Shown: positions 54,687 through 63,517, numbered from the stretch's first letter. The stretch: 64,000 nucleotides of DNA from Olavius algarvensis associated proteobacterium Delta 3 (GCA_903231505.1 CAFBRK010000169.1:62001-126000), one strand, 5' to 3'. Notes: generated from the sequence alone by a model not told the origin. Made by a program: numbers and translations.

Positions 54687-55289
54687 TTTGCTACCCAACG
54701 GCCGCCCATACCCGCTCCACATCGATCGAATCCATGCAGTCGTCTCCCCGGCGAGCACATCGACCGCTTTGGGATTGCGCATGTGAACGGCCCTCTTGCG
54801 ATAGTAACGTGGCCCGTGGCAGGCGAAAAAAGGCCGGCACTGACGATAAGATCCCATGCGTATTGACCCCGGAACTGACCAGCCCTGATTCCCGGCGAAA
54901 TGGGGCGCGATGGATCCAAAAAATTTACGACGTCGATCCCCTTTAGTGCCCGAAGTCTTCCGGTGCCATGAAGGTCTTCGCATGCATTTTCTTGGGCTCA
55001 AGACATCGGCGCCCAGTATTTCACCGTCCGGGACGAAGGCTCTGAGAGTTGGTTGACAGATGGAGGTAACTCGCTATCTTGAGTTATTCGGATGTGAACG
55101 TTCGGGTCGTGGATGGCGGCAAAATTTATGAAGAAAAGCGAAAAAGTGCCGCGGTCCCGACCGCATCTGTGGTGTAATGCGCTTCCCGGCTCTTGGAAGC
55201 CGCTTATGAAACCGGAATGAATGGCAGATACATTGCCCCGGGTTAGCCGGAGCGATGCCTCAATGTTTTAGGTTAGAAAGGAGTTAGAG
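54687..55289. other. Gap with a possible glycosyltransferase family-9 remnant
   Basis: On minus at about 54690-54870 short pieces in two frames resemble the end of heptosyltransferases: GHVTIARGPFTCAIP, then DDCMDSIDVERVWAAVG before a stop. The frames do not join and no upstream domain is visible. The remaining bases up to 55289 show no gene. Confidence 0.3.
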
Positions 55290-55592
55290 ATGGAGGTAAA
55301 GGATTATTGCAAGGCGATGCAAGCTGAAGTAACGGCCTGGAAGGAAAAGCTGGAAGCCATGAAGAAGACGGCGGACGGCTTCGGGTCCGAGCAAAAGGAA
55401 AAGGTCCTCCCGTTGATCGGGCAGCTCGAGCAGGAGGTCGTGAGCGCGCAGATGCGGGTGAATCAGCTAGAGAACGAGTGCCCTTCCGATTGGTCGCCAA
55501 TCAGGAACGAACTCGACGAGCTTTTCGGCACGGTCGGCAGCAAACTAAACCGGAGCTTTCAGGAAATGTCTTCACGGGAAGTGCTCTGGTAG
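55290..55592 (+). CDS. Small coiled-coil protein, 100 residues
   Basis: Highly helical, charged protein: YCKAMQAEVTAWKEKLEAMK, LPLIGQLEQEVVSAQMRVNQ, IRNELDELFGTVGSKLNRSF, with heptad-like spacing. Start ATG preceded by AAAGGAG at a good distance, so the gene is real. Similar small coiled-coil stress proteins exist, but no specific family can be named. Single gene with repeats downstream. Confidence 0.8.
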   Translation: MEVKDYCKAMQAEVTAWKEKLEAMKKTADGFGSEQKEKVLPLIGQLEQEVVSAQMRVNQLENECPSDWSPIRNELDELFGTVGSKLNRSFQEMSSREVLW

Positions 55593-55863
55593 AAACGGGC
55601 CGGGGGGAGGGTGCCTCGCTCTTCCCCCGTCAGCCGCAGCCTTGGAAATGTGGCAAGGGACCCACGATCCCAGCACTGAAATAGCCTGAAGCACGTACCC
55701 GCATGGTTTGACCCCCCCCATCGCGCATCGGCATGATGCAGCGGATCGTTTTTCCGGTGACGGTCGATGGGCAAAGCTCATCCTCGCGCCGTCGTTCATG
55801 GTGATATTCCAACATAGATTCCATGCATTCAATGAAGACACGTATGTGATTCAAAACATCTTC
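55593..55863. other. Intergenic segment before the mini-element
   Basis: No convincing gene. Short frames here lack starts and families. Confidence 0.4.
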
Positions 55864-56079
55864 TATAGTCCTCGCCATAAATATGTTCCGTTTGAACATA
55901 GTGAGTGTTTGTCAACCGGATACCGTTTCGGGGGAGTCCGTATATGGACATGCTTGGTATCGGAATCGAGACAGAATGGCTAACTTCGACGTCGATACCG
56001 ATTCCGATACCGATGACTCGGCAACGTTCAACCGCGTCGACCATCCACAAATCGGAACGGAATCCCGACAGTTGCTCTA
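55864..56079. repeat. 216-bp mini-element whose end supplies the stop codon of the YkgJ gene
   Basis: Ends: TATAGTCCTCGCCATAAATA continuing TGTTCCG, and inverted TAGAGCAACTGTCGGGATTC continuing CGTTCCG. The interior matches 12465-12676 along its length. Its last three bases read TAG on minus and act as stop of the gene at 56077. Confidence 0.78.
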
Positions 56080-56862
56080 ATGCCTGGGGCGTATTTTCTT
56101 TGATTTTATGCCGAAGAGAAACAGCTTGACCCATTCGAATCCAAACCGCATCAGCTGCACCTCGTCTTTTTGAAGCTTCTTGAGAACTTCCCGTTTCACC
56201 TTGTAGCGATCCAGAAAACTGCTCCCGAAGACAAACTCCCGGAACCGGTCCGTGTTGTAGGTGGCCATAAACGTCATCTTGGCCCTCTTTCCCTCGGCAC
56301 CCTCCGCTCCCCAGGGATCCGACTGAAACAGCCGTTTGAGTTCCGCCCACAGGATCGTCATTTTCTGATACATTTCCGCTTCCTGATCCTGTGACCAGGT
56401 CCGGGATGTCCAGACGTCATCTTCATTCTGCCCGAGGCAAAAATCGGGCGGTCGAAAGAGGTGAAGCAGCTCGGCCCGTTTGGACCGGGCCTCGAAACGG
56501 AGCCCCTGTTCAACGGGAAATCGGCGGCATGTGTCGGGCCGGTCCGGATAGACCGTGCAGCCGTCATCCCTTAGAAAGGGACAGGTTTTTTCCGTGTTGT
56601 CGGCCATGTGCAGAAGCACATCCGGGAAAAAGCTGCCCTCCCGAAGGATAATGTCGACGTGCCGGTCCAGGAACGCATCGGACGTCATCCCGAGGTTTTG
56701 CTTCAGACGCAGGACGTCGTAAGGGTATAAAAAAAGATTCAGATTCCGACAACAACGGTTAAAGCAGGCCAGCCCAGGGTGACATTTAAACGAGAAACGG
56801 TCACCGGGTTTCAGCAGTCGGCCGGGTAGTTTGTCGATATGTGGGCTGTCGAGGTATTTCAT
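56077..56862 (-). CDS. YkgJ-family cysteine-cluster protein (second)
   Basis: About 261 residues from the ATG at 56862, which overlaps the stop of the upstream YkgJ gene (ATGA). Cysteine cluster: KCHPGLACFNRCCRNLNLFLYPYDVLRLKQNL and CPFLRDDGCTVYPDRPDTCRRFPVEQGL. Same family and layout as 50402-51133. The long open frame upstream to 57003 is excluded because it lies inside the neighbour. Downstream the protein ends KKIRPRH at a TAG supplied by the mini-element, so the original C terminus may have been longer. Confidence 0.85.
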   Translation of the reverse strand: MKYLDSPHIDKLPGRLLKPGDRFSFKCHPGLACFNRCCRNLNLFLYPYDVLRLKQNLGMTSDAFLDRHVDIILREGSFFPDVLLHMADNTEKTCPFLRDDGCTVYPDRPDTCRRFPVEQGLRFEARSKRAELLHLFRPPDFCLGQNEDDVWTSRTWSQDQEAEMYQKMTILWAELKRLFQSDPWGAEGAEGKRAKMTFMATYNTDRFREFVFGSSFLDRYKVKREVLKKLQKDEVQLMRFGFEWVKLFLFGIKSKKIRPRH

Positions 56863-57452
56863 GGGAATTGGAGGATCATTTCTGCCACGGTGAGCTTCAG
56901 CCGGTCCGAACATCCCACCGCCTGACGCAGTTGCCGTTCCAGTGCGGCCATCCGGGCATAAAACGGTGTGCGGTCGAACCGAATATAGGCGCCCTGCCCG
57001 CACTGTCCATGGAAGTCGTCACAGCCGGGACCCACCCGGGGGGGCTGTGCGGGGCGTCTCAATTCGTGGGGGATGCCGTGGAGACGGCAAATCATGGGCC
57101 GGTACGGGTAGAGGACGCATTTCCCCGCATCGTTCAACGGGCACCACAGGCGGATGGTGTCGCCCCATGCATCTGCTGCCTCGGACTGTTTCACCACCTC
57201 CCCCGCGCGGGCTGTGATCTGTCCGCGCTCGGTTTCCGACAGGGACCGAAACCCCTTCGACAGATACGTAAATTCCAGGAGTGTGTGGTGATAAAAGCGG
57301 GTTTGACAACAGTTGTCCGCACAGCCGGTGCAGGTAAATCCATACCTGCCGGCAACCCTCTCATATTCGCGGTCCATGGCATCGAAAAGGGGCTCGAGCT
57401 CGGAAAGAAACGGACGGCAGGCGTCTGCAGAAATGGATGGCAGGGGTTTCAC
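56859..57452 (-). CDS. YkgJ-family cysteine-cluster protein (third)
   Basis: 197 residues; a divergent family member with GFTCTGCADNCCQTRFYHHTLLEFTYLSKGF, LWCPLNDAGKCVLYPYRPMICRLHGIPH and GPGCDDFHGQCGQG. More cysteines than the others. The start is three bases after the dGTPase stop and its stop overlaps the next YkgJ gene, so all three form one operon. Function unknown. Confidence 0.83.
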   Translation of the reverse strand: MKPLPSISADACRPFLSELEPLFDAMDREYERVAGRYGFTCTGCADNCCQTRFYHHTLLEFTYLSKGFRSLSETERGQITARAGEVVKQSEAADAWGDTIRLWCPLNDAGKCVLYPYRPMICRLHGIPHELRRPAQPPRVGPGCDDFHGQCGQGAYIRFDRTPFYARMAALERQLRQAVGCSDRLKLTVAEMILQFP

Positions 57453-57455
57453 CGG

Positions 57456-58544
57456 TCACACATGGGGGGATGGGAAAAAAATGTTTGAATAGAGGCCCAG
57501 GGCCTGGGTGTCGGTGAGGCTGGCAATCATGTCACATACGGTCCGCTCGGGGGTGTCGCCGTTTTGGGGAAGGGCCGGCATTTCCATATCTTCCAGGGTT
57601 TCGAGACGCATACGTTCATTTTCCAGAAAGTACTGGAAAAGCTCTTTCAGGATTTTTTTTGCCTTTACAAATTCCTTGTGAACCCGCCAGGAGCGATACA
57701 CGTTTTCATAAAGGAATTTTCTCAGGATCGACATGGCTTTCGCCACATCATCGCTGAGGCGCAGCTGCATGCAATCTCCGACAACGGTGGTGGAGAAGAT
57801 CAGATCCTGGATCATGGTTGTCGCCCGATCCGAATGGGTTCGACCGAGGATGTGCACACAGGGCCCGGGCACCTGGCCCTCCTGAATGACGCCGCTGCGG
57901 ATGGCATCATCCAGGTCATGGTTGAGGTAGGCCATGATGTCCGCGATGCGGACAATGCGCCCTTCCACGGTTCTGGCCAACTTCCCACGGTTATTCGGTA
58001 AAATCTGACCGTAACCCTTGGAGTGCTTCAGGATGCCGTCTCTGACCTCGCGGGTCAGGTTCAGCCCTTTTCCGTTGTTTTCCAGAAGATCGACCACGCG
58101 GATGCTCTGCTTGCTGTGTGAGAACGTCGCCGAGTAAATCTCTTTTAAGGCCATTTCGCCACCGTGGCCGAACGGTGGATGACCCAGGTCGTGTCCCAGG
58201 GCAATGGCTTCGGCCAGATCTTCGTTCAAATAGAGTGCGCGGGCAATGGTTCGGCTGATCTGGGCGACTTCCAGGGTGTGGGTGAGGCGGGTGCGGTAGT
58301 GGGCGCCCAGGGGGGCCAGAAAAACCTGTGTTTTATGTTTTAATCGACGGAAAGCGTTTGAATAGACAATGCGATCCCGGTCCCGTTGGAAGGCACTTCG
58401 AACCGGACATGCCGGCTCGGGGACCAGCCGCCCCTCGGATTCCGAACTCAGACATCCGAACGGTGACATAAAATTCCGTTCGCGCTTTTCAAAGTCTTCC
58501 AGAATCGTGCGCGGCCTGTTGTATGCGGCGGGTTTCATGGCCAT
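57456..58544 (-). CDS. dgt: dGTPase-like HD-domain phosphohydrolase
   Basis: A 362-residue HD protein of the deoxyguanosinetriphosphate triphosphohydrolase family, which splits dNTP to nucleoside and triphosphate. N-terminal SAFQRDRDRIVYSNAFRRLKHKTQVF is characteristic; HD metal ligands appear in RLTHTLEVAQISRTIA and ALGHDLGHPPFGHGGE; the third group is VRIADIMAYLNHDLDDAI. The ATG at 58544 is used; a TTG two codons upstream opens the frame. First gene of a three-gene operon with two YkgJ proteins. Confidence 0.94.
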   Translation of the reverse strand: MAMKPAAYNRPRTILEDFEKRERNFMSPFGCLSSESEGRLVPEPACPVRSAFQRDRDRIVYSNAFRRLKHKTQVFLAPLGAHYRTRLTHTLEVAQISRTIARALYLNEDLAEAIALGHDLGHPPFGHGGEMALKEIYSATFSHSKQSIRVVDLLENNGKGLNLTREVRDGILKHSKGYGQILPNNRGKLARTVEGRIVRIADIMAYLNHDLDDAIRSGVIQEGQVPGPCVHILGRTHSDRATTMIQDLIFSTTVVGDCMQLRLSDDVAKAMSILRKFLYENVYRSWRVHKEFVKAKKILKELFQYFLENERMRLETLEDMEMPALPQNGDTPERTVCDMIASLTDTQALGLYSNIFFPSPHV

Positions 58545-58678
58545 AACCAAATAAACATTTCACACAGGCAGGGTGATGTAAAGGGTATTTTAAAATCAGC
58601 GATGAGCCGCGTACACTTACGGGACACACGTTGCAGGCGCATTCCGGGTAAAAAAGTGGGTTGATGTTTTGAACTTAA

Positions 58679-58709
58679 GGTTCTTCTCCCAATTTGTGGG
58701 AGAAGAACC
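58679..58709. other. Strong hairpin upstream of the histidine-kinase gene
   Basis: Perfect 13-bp stem GGTTCTTCTCCCA/TGGGAGAAGAACC with loop ATTTG, 50 bases upstream of the kinase start. No T-run follows. It could be a leader structure, an operator or an mRNA stabiliser. Confidence 0.6.
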
Positions 58710-58759
58710 AAACGGAATTATGCCCTGCTGCTTGCAGATCGGGATAAATCGGATTAGAT

Positions 58760-60268
58760 ATGGATAACATGATGATAAAGCGTCTTCTCGAAAAAGTCCC
58801 TGCCCGGATCATTCTGCCCGTTTTGCTCACCGTGGTGTTGTTTGTACTGACGATCTTTCTCCTGATCCTGCCGATCCTGGAGGCCAACATGATGGCCGGA
58901 AAACGGGAGTTCCTTCGTGAGTTGACCGAATTGGCCTGGAGCACACTCGATTTCTATGCCGAACAGGAAAGGTCCGGTGCGTTGACCAGAGAAGCGGCAC
59001 AGAGGCTGGCCATCGATCACCTCCGTCATCTCCGATACGGACCGGAGCTAAAGGACTATTTCTGGATCAACGACATGCTGCCCAGGATCATCATGCACCC
59101 TTACCGAACCGACCTGGAAGGCCAGGAGGTTTCAAACTACTCGGACCCGAATGGAAAGCGCCTTTTTGTCGAGTGTGTGCGTACCGTCCAAACGCACGGG
59201 GCCGGCTATGTGGACTACAAATGGCAGTGGAAAGACGATCCGGAGCGGATCGTGCCGAAGATCTCCTATGTGAAGGGTTTCCCGGGTTGGGGATGGATCC
59301 TCGGAACCGGTATCTACGTGGAAGACGTACGCGAAGAGATCGCCTTCCTTACCCGCAAGCTGACAGTGATCAGTCTGCTCATTCTTTTGGTGATTGTTCT
59401 GTTGTCCGCATACATCATCTGGCACGGTATCGGCGTCGAATCGAAAAAGCAGCGGGCCGAACGCGAGGCGGAACTCCGCCGGGAACAGCTCTTCCAGGCG
59501 TCCAAACTGGCCTCGGTGGGGACCCTGGCATCCGGGGTTGCCCATGAGATCAACAACCCCATCACCTCGGTCATGCTCAATACCCCCGTGGTTCAAAAAA
59601 CATGGCGCGCCGCCCGTCCGATTCTGGACGCCTATCAGGAGGAAGCCGGTGATTTTGCGGTCGGCAGCATGCCCTATTCCCAGCTCCGGGACCGGATGCC
59701 GCAATTGCTGGACGATATCGCCGACAGCGCCAAACGCGTGCAGTCCATTGTCCGCGATCTAAAGGATTTTGCCCGGAAGACCCCCCCGGACCTGAACGGA
59801 TCCGTGGATATCAACCGCGTGGTGGAAAAGGCGGTGGGGCTGGTCAACAATCTGATTCGAAAATCGACCCTTCATTTCTCCTTGACGTGCCGGGAAGATC
59901 TTCCGGCCGTCGCGGGCAATGCCCAACGCATTGAACAGGTGGTTATCAACCTGGTTGTAAACGCTTGCCAGGCACTTCCCGACAACGGCTGTGGGATTTC
60001 CGTGTCCACCGGATATGATTCCGTGTCCAGGCAGGTCTACGTGATCGTCCAGGACGAGGGTGCCGGCATGACGGCCGAGACCCTCGAGCAGATTCGAGAT
60101 CCCTTTTTTACCACAAAGCGTGAAAGCGGGGGAACCGGCTTGGGGTTGTCGATCTCGGATCGGATTGTCCAGGACCACGATGGGCAGATGGAGTTTGTCT
60201 CCAATCCGGAAAAAGGCACCACCGTGACCCTGTATCTGCCGGCGGCGGAAGGGCCGGATTTCCCTTGA
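58760..60268 (+). CDS. Cache-domain histidine kinase
   Basis: A 502-residue inner-membrane sensor. TM1 about residues 17-40, a periplasmic single-Cache-type domain about 45-195 with the hallmark DYFWINDMLPRIIMHPYRTDLEGQ and GYVDYKWQWKDDPERIVPKISYVKGFPGWGWILGTGIYV, TM2 about 203-222. The DHp helix has ASGVAHEINNPITS with phospho-acceptor H262. The ATPase domain shows NLVVNACQAL, DEGAGMT, FFTTK and GGTGLGLS. Such Cache domains bind small carboxylates in some family members. It precedes a matching sigma-54 response regulator by 45 bases: a two-component pair. Confidence 0.92.
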   Translation: MDNMMIKRLLEKVPARIILPVLLTVVLFVLTIFLLILPILEANMMAGKREFLRELTELAWSTLDFYAEQERSGALTREAAQRLAIDHLRHLRYGPELKDYFWINDMLPRIIMHPYRTDLEGQEVSNYSDPNGKRLFVECVRTVQTHGAGYVDYKWQWKDDPERIVPKISYVKGFPGWGWILGTGIYVEDVREEIAFLTRKLTVISLLILLVIVLLSAYIIWHGIGVESKKQRAEREAELRREQLFQASKLASVGTLASGVAHEINNPITSVMLNTPVVQKTWRAARPILDAYQEEAGDFAVGSMPYSQLRDRMPQLLDDIADSAKRVQSIVRDLKDFARKTPPDLNGSVDINRVVEKAVGLVNNLIRKSTLHFSLTCREDLPAVAGNAQRIEQVVINLVVNACQALPDNGCGISVSTGYDSVSRQVYVIVQDEGAGMTAETLEQIRDPFFTTKRESGGTGLGLSISDRIVQDHDGQMEFVSNPEKGTTVTLYLPAAEGPDFP

Positions 60269-60313
60269 TCTGTCGGCGTTGACCGGCTGCATCAAAAACG
60301 ATATCAAAAGCTT

Positions 60314-61732
60314 ATGGTAGAATCCCCGAATCCGAAATACCCGATACTGATCGTGGATGATGAGCGGAGTATCCTGCTGGCAGTGGATACGACGTTGCGT
60401 CTGGCAGGATTCAACAACATCGTGACCACTCAGGACGGCCGCGAAGTCGGTGGTATTCTCCAGAGCGGTCCGATTGAACTGTTGCTGCTTGACCTGACCA
60501 TGCCCCACATCGGCGGTGAAGAGCTGCTGAAGCAGGTCCACGCCGAGCGTCCCGACGTACCCGTCGTCATTGTGACCGGCACCACCGATGTCAAAACCGC
60601 CGTACGCTGCATAAAGGAAGGCGCCTTTGACTACGTGATCAAACCCGTCGACGAGGAGCAACTGCTTGCCGTGGTGCACCGGGCGGTGGCCTTCCGGGAA
60701 CTGGAACGGGAAAATATCGCACTCCGGCAGCACATCCTTAACGACGACCTGGAATCGCCGGAGGCATTCAACGATATCATCACCCGGGACAAGAAGATGC
60801 TATCGGTTTTCAAATACGTCGAATCGATAGCCCGAACTTCCCAGCCGGTGCTGATCACCGGAGAGACCGGTGTCGGCAAGGAGCTCATCGCCAATGCCGT
60901 GCACCGGCTCAGCGGTCTCACAGGACGCTTTGTCGCCGTGAATGTGGCCGGCGTGGATGATAACGTGTTTTCCGATACCCTTTTTGGACACGTCAGGGGG
61001 GCATTCACCGGAGCCGATCGCTCCCGGCCCGGTTTGATCGAAGAGGCTTCGGGAGGCACCCTGTTTCTCGATGAAATCGGGGACTTGAGCCACGCCTCCC
61101 AGGTGAAGCTGCTCCGGTTGCTTCAGGAAGGCGAGTACCTGCCGCTGGGCCGCGACAAACCGCGACATACCGATGCGCGGATCGTTACCTCCACCAACAA
61201 AGATATCTGGGGGCTTCAGGGGGACGGAAAATTTCGAAAAGATCTCGGATATCGGCTAGGCACCCACCTTGTGGATATCCCGCTGCTCAGGGACAGAAAA
61301 GACGACATCCCCCTGCTGGTGGATCATTTTTTGGAAGAGGCTGCCCGGGCGCTGAACAAAAAGAAACCCACGCCGCCCAAAGAGCTCTTTCCGGTACTCG
61401 AATCCTATGCATTCCCCGGAAACATCCGTGAGTTGCAGGCGATGATATACGATGCCGTAAGTCGACACACCTCGCGTATGCTTTCCCTCGAGGTCGTCAA
61501 GGAACACATCGCACGCGGACAATCTCTGCAACCGACCGATTCCCCGGTTCACCCCGAGTCTCCCCGGAAATCGATCACCTTCCACGAGACACTGCCGACC
61601 CTTAAGGAGGCCGCTCAATTGCTGGTGGCCGAGGCGATGGAGCGCGCCGGCGGAAACCAGTCCGTTGCCGCCAGGATGCTGGGGATTTCGCAGCAGGCGC
61701 TGTCCAAACGTCTCAAAAAGGCGGACACATAA
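60314..61732 (+). CDS. Sigma-54-dependent response regulator (NtrC family)
   Basis: 472 residues. Receiver domain 10-120 with acidic pair in VDDE, phospho-acceptor D60 (LLLLDLTMP) and Lys in VIKPVDEE. AAA+ domain with Walker A GETGVGKE (183-190), GAFTGA loop (229-234) that contacts sigma-54, and Walker B GGTLFLDEIG. The C-terminal Fis-type HTH is SVAARMLGISQQALSKRLKK. FRKDLGYRLGTHLVDIPLL differs from the common FRxDLYYRLN wording. Its likely target is the carrier gene downstream, in front of which a sigma-54 promoter and a perfect palindrome stand. Confidence 0.95.
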   Translation: MVESPNPKYPILIVDDERSILLAVDTTLRLAGFNNIVTTQDGREVGGILQSGPIELLLLDLTMPHIGGEELLKQVHAERPDVPVVIVTGTTDVKTAVRCIKEGAFDYVIKPVDEEQLLAVVHRAVAFRELERENIALRQHILNDDLESPEAFNDIITRDKKMLSVFKYVESIARTSQPVLITGETGVGKELIANAVHRLSGLTGRFVAVNVAGVDDNVFSDTLFGHVRGAFTGADRSRPGLIEEASGGTLFLDEIGDLSHASQVKLLRLLQEGEYLPLGRDKPRHTDARIVTSTNKDIWGLQGDGKFRKDLGYRLGTHLVDIPLLRDRKDDIPLLVDHFLEEAARALNKKKPTPPKELFPVLESYAFPGNIRELQAMIYDAVSRHTSRMLSLEVVKEHIARGQSLQPTDSPVHPESPRKSITFHETLPTLKEAAQLLVAEAMERAGGNQSVAARMLGISQQALSKRLKKADT

Positions 61733-61888
61733 GAAACGGCGTCTGATGCTGCCATTGGCGGGATCATCGATCCCGCGCGTCCTAGAAAGATCACAACCAA
61801 CCCTCACAACTTTATTTGTTGCTTAACCTTTGTTGTATTTCGAAGTAACATGCTGAAATTGCTTTCGTTTAAACAATCTTCGGCGCCC

Positions 61889-61910
61889 ATCAACAACTTA
61901 AGTTGTTGAT
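61889..61910. promoter_or_regulatory. 22-bp perfect palindrome, probable activator site
   Basis: Half-site ATCAACAACTT followed directly by its exact reverse complement. It lies about 80 bases upstream of the sigma-54 -24 element, the usual distance of an enhancer for an NtrC-type activator. The response regulator next door is the obvious candidate to bind it (inference). Confidence 0.72.
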
Positions 61911-61987
61911 CTCTTCTCTTTCCTCATCCGGCCTATTACTTACAATTTATACAATAATATTTGGCATATAGAGCGATTTCGGGCTTC

Positions 61988-62003
61988 TGGCACAGCGTTT
62001 GCG
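61988..62003 (+). promoter_or_regulatory. Sigma-54 promoter of the MFS carrier gene
   Basis: TGGCACAGCGTTTGC, with GG at 61989-61990 and GC at 62001-62002, ten bases apart: the -24/-12 consensus in both elements and spacing. Transcription should begin about 12 bases further on, about 90 bases upstream of the start codon. Confidence 0.82.
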
Positions 62004-62104
62004 ATATGTAACCCCGTCTATTGGATTTCACTAACAAAATGAACGACATTCACTGAGTCCAATTCATTAACCCGTCGAACACGAACTGACGAAAGGAGCC
62101 CCCC

Positions 62105-63511
62105 ATGCAACAGATCAAGAACAAAGGCTGGCAGGTGACCATGGCCGGTTTGGGCATTAACCTGGCCCTCGGCATCCTCTATACCTGGAGCATCTTCAAA
62201 CTGGCGGTGAAGGAATCGATCCTCGCCGGTGACGGCCGTTTCAACTGGGATTTGGCCTCTCTCAACGATCCCTACGCGATCTGTTGCCTGGTCTTTGCGT
62301 TTACGATGATTACCGCCGGACGCCTGCAGGATAAGGTCAGCCCGAAACTTACCGCTATTTTCGGCGGACTGCTGGTCGGATCCGGCCTAATCGCCATATC
62401 CCTTTCCAATATGCTGGCCATGTGGATTCTTGGATTTGGGGTCCTGGTCGGCATGGGGCTTGGCTTCGGCTACGCTTCGGCGACACCGCCGGCCATAAAA
62501 TGGTTTCCGTCTTCCAAGACCGGCCTGATTGCGGGAATCGTGGTGGCCGGATTCGGTCTGGCATCCGTATACATTGCCCCCCTGGCAAATTACCTCATCG
62601 GACAGTTCGGGCTGAGCCAATCCATGATGATTTTTGGCGTGGCCTTTCTGGTTGTTGTTTGCGGCCTTGCCATGTTTCTGGTGAATCCGCCGGAGGGATA
62701 CGCACCGAAAGAAACCAAACCTGCCTCCACAACGAAACCAGCAATCTCAAAGCAGATCGAAGAATTTCCACCCATGGAAATGCTCAAGACCAAGTCCTTC
62801 TATAAACTCTGGTTCATGTTTTTTATCGGCTCCGGTGCGGGACTTATTATCATCGGAAGCGTTGCCGGGATGGCCAAGCAGAGCATGGGGGAATTGGCCT
62901 GGATCGTTGTGGCGTTGATGGCAGTCGGAAATGCCGGCGGGCGCATCGTTGCCGGGGTTGTTTCCGATAAAATCGGACGGCCGAAAACACTTTTGATCAC
63001 GCTAAGCGCCCAGGCCCTGGTGATTATGTCCCTGCTCTTCATCGGGGAAAGCAAGGCCGCTCCGCTGGTGGCTGCCGCCACCCTCATCGGGTTCAACTAT
63101 GGAACCAATCTGTCTCTCTTTCCTTCGGCCACCAAGGACTACTTCGGACTGAAGAACTTCGGTATCAATTACGGCCTGTTGTTCACCGCCTGGGGCATGG
63201 GTGGGTTTATCTTTCCCCGGGTGTCCCAGATGATCGTGGCGCAAGCCGGCTCTCCGGAAACCGCCTACATCATGGCCACCTTTTTTCTTATCCTGAGTGC
63301 CGGCATGTCGCTGATCACCCGGCCGCCACGCTCCCTGATGGAGAAAGCGACCCCCATCATGAAACTGGAACCGGGCAAGGTTTACTTCGGTTACTTTGTG
63401 TACAATCCGTTTTTTACTCCGGTCCTGACACCGGATCGGGGAAAAAGCATTGCTGCGGATGATTCCCGGGCGGATCGTCTGCCCGAACCGTCCAGCGCAA
63501 ACGCGGCTTGA
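62105..63511 (+). CDS. MFS transporter, OxlT/oxalate-formate antiporter-like
   Basis: A 468-residue 12-helix carrier. The N-terminal half starts GWQVTMAGLGINLALGILYTWSIFKLAV, as OxlT-family proteins do, with GLGFGYASATPPAIKWFPSSKTGLIAGIVV (loop of the family) and a central acidic/basic loop (residues about 205-225). In this family substrates are small carboxylates such as oxalate, formate, lactate or pyruvate; which applies here cannot be told. Strong AAAGGAG upstream. Expression is probably controlled by the two-component pair just upstream through the sigma-54 promoter, making this a small carboxylate-sensing and uptake unit (inference). Confidence 0.92.
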   Translation: MQQIKNKGWQVTMAGLGINLALGILYTWSIFKLAVKESILAGDGRFNWDLASLNDPYAICCLVFAFTMITAGRLQDKVSPKLTAIFGGLLVGSGLIAISLSNMLAMWILGFGVLVGMGLGFGYASATPPAIKWFPSSKTGLIAGIVVAGFGLASVYIAPLANYLIGQFGLSQSMMIFGVAFLVVVCGLAMFLVNPPEGYAPKETKPASTTKPAISKQIEEFPPMEMLKTKSFYKLWFMFFIGSGAGLIIIGSVAGMAKQSMGELAWIVVALMAVGNAGGRIVAGVVSDKIGRPKTLLITLSAQALVIMSLLFIGESKAAPLVAAATLIGFNYGTNLSLFPSATKDYFGLKNFGINYGLLFTAWGMGGFIFPRVSQMIVAQAGSPETAYIMATFFLILSAGMSLITRPPRSLMEKATPIMKLEPGKVYFGYFVYNPFFTPVLTPDRGKSIAADDSRADRLPEPSSANAA

Positions 63512-63517
63512 GCGCGC

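Larger units (their letters stand above)
61733..62104. other. Regulatory interval between the response regulator and the MFS gene
   Basis: No gene. It contains a degenerate inverted repeat CAACTTTATTTGTTG (about 61807-61821), the perfect palindrome at 61889 and the sigma-54 promoter at 61988. A/T-rich DNA between palindrome and promoter would suit IHF bending, but no IHF site was proved. Confidence 0.55.

Noticed and set aside
55572-56350. Overlapping frames across 55572-56350 on minus
   Set aside because: They run through the mini-element or antisense to real genes and have no family match.
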